Shown in pieces: positions 58,756 through 64,000 of a DNA stretch of 64,000 nt. The position numbers were made by a program, and so were the translations under genes. The stretch covers positions 8,927-72,926 of the forward strand of contig JBHOQX010000039.1 of NCBI GenBank assembly GCA_042408595.1, given 5' to 3'. Each line of letters starts with the position of its first letter. The first letter of the stretch is position 1. The notes beneath the pieces are model-generated. The model ran no database searches. It saw only the letters and a list, made by a program, of their open reading frames with translations, and was not told where the DNA came from. The stretch is from JBHOQX01 sp042408595. GTDB taxonomy: Bacteria; Chloroflexota; Chloroflexia; Chloroflexales; Roseiflexaceae.

Positions 58756-60528
58756 TTACTGCACCATCTGTAAATGCTCCACGATCGGCCCGAGCGCCAG
58801 CGCTGGGAAGAAGGTCAGCGCACCCACGATCACCACCACGCCGACGAGCAGCACTACAAACAGCGGGGTGTGGGTCGGCAGTGTGCCGGGACCGGCGGGC
58901 GTCAGCTTCTTGCCTGCCAGCGCTCCGGCGATCGCGAGTGTCGGGATGGCCAGCCAGTAGCGCGCCAGCCACATGGCGATCCCGCCGGTCAGGTTGTAGA
59001 ACGGATTGTTCGCGCCCAGGCCGGCGAAGGCGCTGCCGTTGTTGTTGCCCATCGACGAGAAGGCGTACAATACTTCCGAGAAACCGTGCGTGCCAGGGTT
59101 GTAGATCGAGGTATACCCGATGTTCGAGTCATAGAGCGCGCCCCGGCCCCATGGCGTCACCACCGCCAGTGCGGTGAATCCCAGCACCACCAGCGGCGGG
59201 ATGAGGATGACCAGCGAGGCCATCTTCATCTCATACGCCTCGATCTTTTTCCCCAGATATTCGGGTGTGCGGCCGACCATCAGCCCGGCCACGAACACGG
59301 CGATGATCGCGAATATCAGCATGCCGTACAGACCGCTACCGACACCGCCGTAGATCACTTCGCCGAGTTGCATCAGCCACATCGGCACCAGCCCGCCGAG
59401 CGGCGTGAAGCTGTCGTGCATCGCGTTGACCGAGCCGTTTGAGGCGGCGGTGGTGGCGGCAGCCCACAGCGCCGAATTGGCGATGCCGAAGCGGGTCTCC
59501 TTGCCCTCCATATTGCCGCCGGCTTGCAGGTCGCTTGCTGCCGTGTCCACGCCGAGGGTCGCGTAGAGCGGATTGCCGGCCTGCTCGGCGAACGCGCCGA
59601 GGAGGAGCAGCGGCACAAAGATCACCGTCATCGCCGCCAGCACCGCCCAGCCCTGCCGGGTATCGCCGACCATCTTGCCAAAGGTGTAACAGAGCGCAGC
59701 CGGGATCAGCAGGAGCGCCAGCACCTCAAGGAAGTTGCTCAACGGCGTCGGGTTCTCAAATGGATGCGCCGAGTTGACGTTGAAAAAGCCACCGCCGTTT
59801 GTCCCGAGCTGCTTGATCGCGATCTGCGATGCGGCCGGCCCCAACGGCAGCACCTGCGCCGTCACCGGGGCGCCATTGGCGTCGGTTGTCGCCTGGAGCA
59901 GCGGCACCTCCCGGTAGGCGTTGAAGGTCTGCACCACCCCTTGTGACACAAGCGCCAGCGCCAGCAGCAGGGCCAGTGGCAGCAGGATGTAGAGCGTCGA
60001 GCGCGTCAGGTCGACCCAGAAGTTACCGATCGTCTGCGCGCTGCGCCGTTGCAGGCCGCGGATGAACGCAACCAGAGTCGCCATACCGCTGGCGGCGGAG
60101 ACGAAGTTCTGTACGTTTAACCCGAGCATCTGCGTGAGGTAACTCATGGTCACCTCGCCGCCATAGCCCTGCCAGTTCGTGTTGGTGCCGAAGCTGATCG
60201 CCGTATTGAACGACGAGTCGGGCGAGACGGCGCCAAAGGCCTGCGGATTGAGTGGCAATGCCGCTTGCAGGCGCTGCAGCAGGTAGACGACCAGCACGCC
60301 GAGCAGGTTAAAAACCAGCATCGCCAGCGCATAGCGCTTCCAGTTCATCTCCTCGTCCGGATGCGTGCCGACCACCCGGTAGATCAGGTGTTCGGCCGGT
60401 CCAAACGCGCGATTCAGCCAGACGTTTTCGCCCTGATAGACGCGCGCCATGTACCAACCGAGCGGCTTAGCCAGGGCCAGCAGCACAACCATGTACAGAA
60501 TGAGCTGTAAATAACCGTTGAGTGTCAT
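58756..60528 (-). CDS. kdpA: K+-transporting ATPase subunit KdpA
   Basis: The 590-residue polytopic subunit carries the K+ selectivity filter loops: SFNTAISFGTNTNWQGYGGE, QLGTNGGGFFNVNSAHPFEN, and AFSSMGNNNGSAFAGLGAN. It begins MTLNGYLQLILYMVVLLALA and ends in helices before IVEHLQMVQ. The ATG overlaps the stop of kdpF (TGATG), so the two are coupled. Length is normal (557-600). Confidence 0.98.
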   Translation of the reverse strand: MTLNGYLQLILYMVVLLALAKPLGWYMARVYQGENVWLNRAFGPAEHLIYRVVGTHPDEEMNWKRYALAMLVFNLLGVLVVYLLQRLQAALPLNPQAFGAVSPDSSFNTAISFGTNTNWQGYGGEVTMSYLTQMLGLNVQNFVSAASGMATLVAFIRGLQRRSAQTIGNFWVDLTRSTLYILLPLALLLALALVSQGVVQTFNAYREVPLLQATTDANGAPVTAQVLPLGPAASQIAIKQLGTNGGGFFNVNSAHPFENPTPLSNFLEVLALLLIPAALCYTFGKMVGDTRQGWAVLAAMTVIFVPLLLLGAFAEQAGNPLYATLGVDTAASDLQAGGNMEGKETRFGIANSALWAAATTAASNGSVNAMHDSFTPLGGLVPMWLMQLGEVIYGGVGSGLYGMLIFAIIAVFVAGLMVGRTPEYLGKKIEAYEMKMASLVILIPPLVVLGFTALAVVTPWGRGALYDSNIGYTSIYNPGTHGFSEVLYAFSSMGNNNGSAFAGLGANNPFYNLTGGIAMWLARYWLAIPTLAIAGALAGKKLTPAGPGTLPTHTPLFVVLLVGVVVIVGALTFFPALALGPIVEHLQMVQ

Positions 60529-60617
60529 CAGAACAGCTCCGGTTTCAAGAGCGCGATAAGCAGGTATAACAGTAGAATAAGTGTGATAAAACCTCCGAAT
60601 AGGTATAATACTGTCAT
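60528..60617 (-). CDS. kdpF: KdpF small subunit (29 residues)
   Basis: The complementary strand encodes MTVLYLFGGFITLILLLLYL-like sequence (as read: MTVLYLFGGFITLILLLYLL then IALLKPELF) and ends TGA at 60530-60528, overlapping the kdpA ATG. A single hydrophobic helix ending in LKPE is the KdpF pattern; it stabilises the Kdp complex. AGGGGG precedes ATG 60617. It is too short for routine gene callers. Confidence 0.92.
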   Translation of the reverse strand: MTVLYLFGGFITLILLLYLLIALLKPELF

Positions 60618-60627
60618 AATTGCCCCC

Positions 60628-60741
60628 TTATAGTCGATCACATAGCTCGATCAGGCCCAATGAAAGGCCGAAAAGGATGAGTGTGACAGCGAGATAGATG
60701 ATATCCGTGTGTGCCTCCTCAAAACTTTCGCTATTCGTCAT
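60628..60741 (-). CDS. 37-residue kdp-associated single-helix membrane protein
   Basis: The frame from ATG 60741 encodes MTNSESFEEAHTDIIYLAVT then LILFGLSLGLIELCDRL and stops at 60628, 10 bases before kdpF. The DIIYLAVTL...LCDRL core looks like the short uncharacterised proteins often seen just before kdpF. ATG 60741 overlaps the previous gene by 11 bases. A strong GAGGAGG lies inside the frame (about 60704-60710), 5 bases before an ACG codon at the point where homologues seem to begin, so initiation at ACG of a 26-residue product is an alternative. Function is unknown. Confidence 0.65.
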   Translation of the reverse strand: MTNSESFEEAHTDIIYLAVTLILFGLSLGLIELCDRL

Positions 60742-61048
60742 AAAACCGCCAGGGCTCTACGTGCATTTCGACAAAGGTCAGAATGACCAACCCGATGATC
60801 CCAGCGACACTGCAGTGGATGACGAGGCCGAGGAAGTTGATCGGGCGATGGGCAAGTATATCGTCCCGTACGCTTACTGCCCCCACGCCGATGATCGCGA
60901 GCGACCAGAGCAGCCAAAGTACGATCTGCAAGCTCCACTCCTGCCAGATGCTGTTCAGCACCAGACGGAGCTTGTGCCCCCGGCGGTGTGCATGCTGTCG
61001 TAGCATACGACTCCCAATCGCGTAGTAGGCGCGTGCGATGAAGACCAT
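60731..61048 (-). CDS. 105-residue two-helix membrane protein, first gene of the kdp operon
   Basis: The protein begins MVFIARAYYAIGSRMLRQHA with a basic N-terminal region, then has helices SLQIVLWLLWSLAIIGVGAV and LGLVIHCSVAGIIGLVILTF and ends VEPWRFYDE. AAAGGA precedes ATG 61048. The stop overlaps the next small gene. It is the first gene after the candidate KdpE-controlled promoter. No family is recognised, but its layout resembles the small protein coupled to kimA. Confidence 0.72.
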   Translation of the reverse strand: MVFIARAYYAIGSRMLRQHAHRRGHKLRLVLNSIWQEWSLQIVLWLLWSLAIIGVGAVSVRDDILAHRPINFLGLVIHCSVAGIIGLVILTFVEMHVEPWRFYDE

Positions 61049-61119
61049 CGCGTCCTTTGGTCACGAGATGCGTTACCCCCTAAGCTCTGTCACGATCGTA
61101 ACGCGTGGCCGATAAGATC

Positions 61120-61160
61120 GGCATAGTGATCGACACCGCGGCTATAAAGATTGCGTAAAG
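61120..61160 (-). promoter_or_regulatory. Candidate KdpE operator and promoter of the kdp operon
   Basis: On the complementary strand CTTTACGCAATCTTTATAG (61160-61142) matches 52865-52883 at 16 of 19 positions. Its TTTATA (61148-61143) is 17 bases before TATGCC (61125-61120), the same geometry as before kimA. A poor -10 and a conserved -35-overlapping site suit an activator-dependent promoter. The leader before ATG 61048 would be about 65 bases. Confidence 0.7.
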
Positions 61161-61407
61161 GGCCCCTATCGCCGCTTTGCAGCGTTTCAGACAGCCTCTC
61201 AGCCATAGGGCGGGGGCGGGGAACGGATGAGGCCCTCCGGGCTGAATCGTGCCGATGCGGGGTTGGGGCCCGCTGCTAGCAGACCTCTGCCCCTGGTAGA
61301 AAGGCGTTTTCAGCGAGTCTGGATGGTCCAAACCAGGCATCTCGCGCTTCACAACGTCTCGCCTCGCACCCCGCGACGGAACGCGCACGCGATGTAAGCT
61401 GCATCAC
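61161..61407. other. Spacer between the divergent kdp and thioredoxin promoters
   Basis: No gene or clear regulatory motif was recognised in these 247 bases. They are GC-rich with GGGCGGGGGCGGGGAACGG near 61207-61225. Confidence 0.4.
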
Positions 61408-61456
61408 TTGATCCCGGAACCGCACGGGAGTATAATGTGGATACCCGGTAGGGGTA
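61408..61456 (+). promoter_or_regulatory. trxA promoter with overlapping CsoR/CstR-type operator
   Basis: TTGATC (61408-61413), 17 bases, TATAAT (61431-61436) form a good promoter. Immediately downstream TACCC (61442-61446), 5 bases, GGGTA (61452-61456) form a dyad within ATACCCGGTAGGGGTACC, like the TACCC-n-GGGTA operators of CsoR/CstR repressors. It covers the expected transcription start, where binding would block transcription. The repressor gene is the second gene of this unit. Confidence 0.75.
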
Positions 61457-61508
61457 CCTGGCAGGGATATGACCGCCAGAATCGCGTGCTTCGGTGAAGG
61501 AGGCTAAG

Positions 61509-61835
61509 GTGGCGAAGCCGGTAGCTGTGACCGATGATCAGTTCGAGCAGGCCGTACTCAAGTCGAATCTGCCTGTTGTTGTCGATTTCTGGGCGCCGTG
61601 GTGCGGCCCCTGCCGTGCGGTCGCGCCGATTCTCGAGGAGTTGGCGGTTGAATACGAGGGTCGACTGACCATCGCCAAGGTCAATACCGACGAAGATTCG
61701 GAATGGGCCGGCAAGTTCGGTATCATGGCCATTCCGACGATGATCATGTTTAAAGAAGGGCAGGAAGTCAAGCGGATCGTCGGCGCGCGGCCGAAGCGCG
61801 CGCTGCAGCAGGAGTTCGATGCCGTTCTGGCATAG
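61509..61835 (+). CDS. trxA: Thioredoxin
   Basis: The 108-residue thioredoxin has the active site VVVDFWAPWCGPCRAVAP (Cys32, Cys35) and the cis-Pro motif IMAIPTMIMFKEGQEV. It reduces disulfides and can reduce protein persulfides. I chose GTG 61509 because AGGAGG lies 5 bases upstream; a GTG at 61494 is less likely. It lies in one transcript with the CstR-like repressor, 103 bases apart. Confidence 0.95.
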   Translation: MAKPVAVTDDQFEQAVLKSNLPVVVDFWAPWCGPCRAVAPILEELAVEYEGRLTIAKVNTDEDSEWAGKFGIMAIPTMIMFKEGQEVKRIVGARPKRALQQEFDAVLA

Positions 61836-61856
61836 GCTTCCAGCGTCGCTGAACTA

Positions 61857-61901
61857 GGAGCCAGGCGCGAACGCGGGTGGGCCGCCGTGGCGCCTGGTTC
61901 C
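61857..61901. repeat. Word-repeat hairpin between trxA and the CstR-like gene
   Basis: GGAGCCAGGCGC (61857-61868) pairs with GCGCCTGGTTCC (61890-61901) with one G-T pair; CTGGTTCCTGAGG continues the motif to about 61911. It belongs to the CCAGGAGCC-type mosaic family of 19959-20087. It may attenuate transcription into the repressor gene. Confidence 0.6.
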
Positions 61902-61938
61902 TGGTTCCTGAGGCAGGCATCCGGTCGGAGGAACCAGC

Positions 61939-62223
61939 ATGGATGAGACACCGCAGACCCACCCGATCAGCGCGAGTGTGCGCGATGACGTGCTGGCACG
62001 CCTGCGCCGGATCGAGGGGCAGGTGCGCGGCATCCAGCGGATGGTCGAGGAGAACCGGGATTGCCGGGATGTCGTGTTGCAGCTGGCCGCCATCAAAGCG
62101 TCGATCGCCAGCCTGAACACGCTTGTCGCCGAAACCTATGCCAGAGAATGCCTGTGCGGCGCGGATGCGGTGGATGCCACCGAGCTGTCGCGCCTGCTCG
62201 AGATGCTGAAGACCGCACGCTGA
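61939..62223 (+). CDS. CsoR-family repressor, CstR-like (persulfide-sensing type)
   Basis: The 94-residue four-helix repressor reads RLRRIEGQVRGIQRMVEENR, DCRDVVLQLAAIKASIASLN and ETYARECLCG. Cys42 and Cys71 match the two conserved thiols of the family. In copper sensors (CsoR) a His precedes the second Cys by four residues; here that place is Tyr67, as in CstR-type sensors of sulfane sulfur. An extra Cys73 follows. GGAGGAACC precedes ATG 61939. The operator before trxA suggests autoregulation of the unit in response to persulfides or related stress. Confidence 0.85.
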   Translation: MDETPQTHPISASVRDDVLARLRRIEGQVRGIQRMVEENRDCRDVVLQLAAIKASIASLNTLVAETYARECLCGADAVDATELSRLLEMLKTAR

Positions 62224-62237
62224 CAGGGTCGAGTTCA

Positions 62238-62288
62238 GCGTGCGGCGCGCAGCGCGGATAACCGGTCTGCCCTGTGCACGCCGCACGC
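62238..62288. terminator. Hairpin between convergent CstR-like gene and glgA
   Basis: GCGTGCGGCG (62238-62247) and CGCCGCACGC (62279-62288) are perfect 10-base inverted repeats with a 31-base spacer. It lies between the ends of converging genes and likely stops transcripts in both directions. The right arm shares CACGCCGCACGC with the alaS insertion. Confidence 0.55.
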
Positions 62289-62294
62289 GGCCCC

Positions 62295-63707
62295 CTACCT
62301 TCCCCGCTCCCGCAGCGCCCACTCGTAGAGTGCGGCATACTCCCGCGCCGAGGACTCCCACGAATGATCCTCGCGCATCCCCCGCGCGCGCAGGATCGCC
62401 CAGCCTTCCGTGTCGCGGAAGGCCGCCAGGCAGCGCCCGATCGCCTCGATCAGGTAGCGGGTCTCATAGGGGTGAAAGCGGAATCCGTTGCCGTCGTACC
62501 CTTCCCGCACCGTGTCGTTCAGCCCACCCGTGGCGCGTACGACCGGCACGCTGCCGTAGCGCAACGCGATCAACTGCCCCAGCCCGCCCGGCTCGTAGCG
62601 CGACGGCATCAGAAAGGCGTCCGTTCCGGCGTAGATGCGCTGTGCCAGCGCCGGATCGAAGCGCAACTGCACATGCACGCGATCCGGCCAGGCGCGCATG
62701 TGCGCCGCGAGGGCCGCCTCGAGGTGCGGGTGCCCGCTCCCCAGGATCACAAGCTGTGCGTCGGTCTGGCCTACCAGCCACGGAATCGCGGCATCGACCA
62801 GGTCCAGGCCCTTTTGCTCGGCCAGGCGCGAGACCATGCCGAACAGTGGCCGGGATGGGTCCTCGGCGAAGCCGCACTCGCGCTGGAGCGCCGCCTTGCA
62901 GACGGCCTTGCCGGCTATGTCGTCGGCGCTGTAGTTGGCGGCAATATGCGGATCGGTTGCCGGATCGAACACCTTGAAATCGATGCCGTTCAGGATGCCG
63001 ACCAGCTTGTCATGCCGCAGCCGCAGCACGCCGTCTAGCCCCTCGCCGTACTCCGGCGTGAGGATTTCCTGGGCGTAGGTCGGGCTGACGGTGTTGATGA
63101 GATCGGTAAAGATCAGGCCGCGCGCCATGAAGTTGATCGTGTGCTCGCCGTGGCTCGGCAGGCCGGCCAGGTAGAGCGTTTCGGCGCCGAACTGGCCCTG
63201 GTACGCCAGATTGTGGATGGTATAGACTGTGGCGATGTGGCCGAAGGTGTAGGAGTAGACCGTGCGGATGTAGTTCGGCAGCAGCCCGGTGTGCCAGTCG
63301 TTGGCGTGGAGCACGTCGGGCTGCCAGCCCTCCACCTCGCGCAGGTGCTGGATCAGCGCGAGCACCCCGCGCGAGAAGAGAATGAAGCGCCGATCGTCGT
63401 CCCCTTCCCCATAGATCGCGTCGCGCTCGAACGCCGCCGGGATGTCCAGCAGGTAGACTGGCGTGCCGTCCAGCTCGGTCGTGTAGGCGCGCAGTTCCTC
63501 CTGTCGTTCGCCGAGCGGCAGAAAGGTGGCCGCGATCGGACCGGCCTGGGGGGTGCGACTCTCGCGGATGCGGCGGTAGCGCGGCATGACGATCCGCACG
63601 TCGTGGCCGAGCCGGCGCAGCGCGGTGGGTAGCGCACCGGCAACATCCGCCAGCCCGCCGACTTTCACAAGCAGCGCGACTTCCGCCGCGGCAAACAGAA
63701 CGTTCAT
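62295..63707 (-). CDS. glgA: Glycogen (starch) synthase, GT5
   Basis: The 470-residue enzyme elongates alpha-1,4-glucan from an NDP-glucose. MNVLFAAAEVALLVKVGGLA contains the KVGGLADV (usually KTGGLADV) donor loop; HANDWHTGLLPNYIR, TIHNLAYQGQF and PSRYEPGGLGQLIALRYGSV with ATGGLNDTV are typical. EPGGL replaces the more common EPCGL. It is leftward and convergent with the CstR-like gene. With the GH13 and GH31 enzymes it suggests glycogen metabolism. Confidence 0.96.
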   Translation of the reverse strand: MNVLFAAAEVALLVKVGGLADVAGALPTALRRLGHDVRIVMPRYRRIRESRTPQAGPIAATFLPLGERQEELRAYTTELDGTPVYLLDIPAAFERDAIYGEGDDDRRFILFSRGVLALIQHLREVEGWQPDVLHANDWHTGLLPNYIRTVYSYTFGHIATVYTIHNLAYQGQFGAETLYLAGLPSHGEHTINFMARGLIFTDLINTVSPTYAQEILTPEYGEGLDGVLRLRHDKLVGILNGIDFKVFDPATDPHIAANYSADDIAGKAVCKAALQRECGFAEDPSRPLFGMVSRLAEQKGLDLVDAAIPWLVGQTDAQLVILGSGHPHLEAALAAHMRAWPDRVHVQLRFDPALAQRIYAGTDAFLMPSRYEPGGLGQLIALRYGSVPVVRATGGLNDTVREGYDGNGFRFHPYETRYLIEAIGRCLAAFRDTEGWAILRARGMREDHSWESSAREYAALYEWALRERGR

Positions 63708-63893
63708 ATCCGCCTCTCACAGCCATGTCAGCCGACAGCTTGCCGATCGAGTCTGGTCGGCGGGCGTGCGGCAGTCGCGCCCTTGGCCCATACGCCTACG
63801 TGCAGTGCGGCACGATTGTACCACGCATGGGACAAGCCCACCCGGGCCCCGGGGAGGCCCTAGGGCTTCTCAGTTCTTTAACTTTGTGCTACG

Positions 63894-63924
63894 CTCCACA
63901 CTACTGAACGAAGAGTGTGTGGAG
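63894..63924 (+). promoter_or_regulatory. Hairpin sequestering the transposase ribosome-binding site
   Basis: CTCCACACT (63894-63902) pairs with AGTGTGTGGAG (63914-63924) with a 2-base bulge. The 3' arm covers the start of GGAGG (63921-63925), the ribosome-binding site for ATG 63934. Transcripts entering from outside the element could fold this way and keep transposase low. Confidence 0.5.
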
Positions 63925-63933
63925 GTGTGACGA

Positions 63934-64000
63934 ATGGCTCTCCAACCCCATCCAGACAGCTTGCTCGGCACTCTGGCGACTTTCCCGGACCCACGCAGCC
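63934..64000 (+). mobile_element. Start of an ISAs1-like (DDE_Tnp_1-associated) transposase gene, cut by window edge
   Basis: The 22 visible codons read MALQPHPDSLLGTLATFPDP then RS. The LLxxLxxxPDPR pattern is the start of the DDE_Tnp_1-associated domain of ISAs1-type transposases. GGAGG precedes the ATG by 8 bases. The left end of the element may be near the TAGGGCTTCTCAGTTC stretch (63861-63876), but the right end is outside the window, so neither inverted repeat nor target duplication can be tested. Confidence 0.6.

Noticed and set aside
1..64000. tRNA, rRNA or tmRNA genes
   Set aside because: The spacers were read for T-loop (GGTTCRANTCC) and cloverleaf patterns and none was convincing; ACGTTCAACCC at 17472 lacks acceptor and D-arm pairing. 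A dedicated covariance search would be decisive.

Overview
The window is a GC-rich bacterial chromosome segment that most resembles a filamentous Chloroflexota (Chloroflexia, Roseiflexus/Kouleothrix-like). The assignment rests on the gene content: an ArsA ATPase with a C-terminal HSP20-like domain, two types of carotenoid desaturase, the order alaS - baseplate-J-like protein - ruvX, many proline-rich proteins, and intergenic spaces filled with mosaics of short repeated words. It is an inference from reading proteins, not from a database search. I see no rRNA, tRNA or CRISPR.

Bases 1-16148 form an exopolysaccharide/cell-envelope cluster. A long leftward operon starts from a good sigma70-type promoter at 11100-11129. 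It encodes an acyltransferase, a Wzz-like co-polymerase, a Wzx-like flippase, a degenerate tyrosine-kinase-like ATPase, a tiny membrane protein, a Wzy/O-antigen-ligase-like protein, a GT4 glycosyltransferase, a second acyltransferase, a membrane-fusion lipoprotein and a glycosyltransferase cut by the window edge. Stop/start overlaps indicate translational coupling. The rightward arm encodes the priming sugar-phosphate transferase, a WecG/TagA glycosyltransferase fused to a STAS domain, a degenerate nucleotidyltransferase and a FemAB-like protein. Two ATTGGT-N10-ACCAAT dyads lie in its upstream region.

Bases 16196-24751 (leftward) hold the ArsA-like ATPase, a DUF1269 protein, a small membrane protein, a CrtI-like desaturase, a pseudokinase/WD40 receptor-like protein and a CrtP-like phytoene desaturase. 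Next come a GH13 and a GH31 glycosidase and a DedA protein (25204-30972). Rightward alaS, a baseplate-J-like membrane protein and ruvX follow (31271-36550). A leftward housekeeping stretch (36566-46940) contains a P-loop kinase, DsbA-like lipoprotein, zinc-ribbon membrane protein, a c-di-AMP receptor, tmk, an R3H ATPase, a GNAT protein, pdxT/pdxS, superoxide dismutase, a SufR-like regulator and an RNA uracil methyltransferase. A class III cyclase gene follows.

Bases 49078-61048 are a potassium-homeostasis island: kdpE and kdpD, a divergent unit with a small membrane protein and a KimA-type K+ importer, and the kdp operon with kdpC, kdpB, kdpA, kdpF (29 codons) and three further small membrane proteins. 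A nearly identical 19-bp motif, at the -35 position of a promoter, stands before both K+ uptake units and is a strong candidate KdpE operator. A thioredoxin / CstR-like persulfide-sensor unit with a CsoR-type operator, a glycogen synthase, and the first codons of an ISAs1-like transposase close the window.

The most distinctive observations are the shared K+ operator with its satellite small membrane proteins, the trx-CstR unit, the repeat mosaics inserted in frame into rlmD-like and alaS genes, and several signalling or sugar enzymes that keep their fold signatures but have lost catalytic residues.
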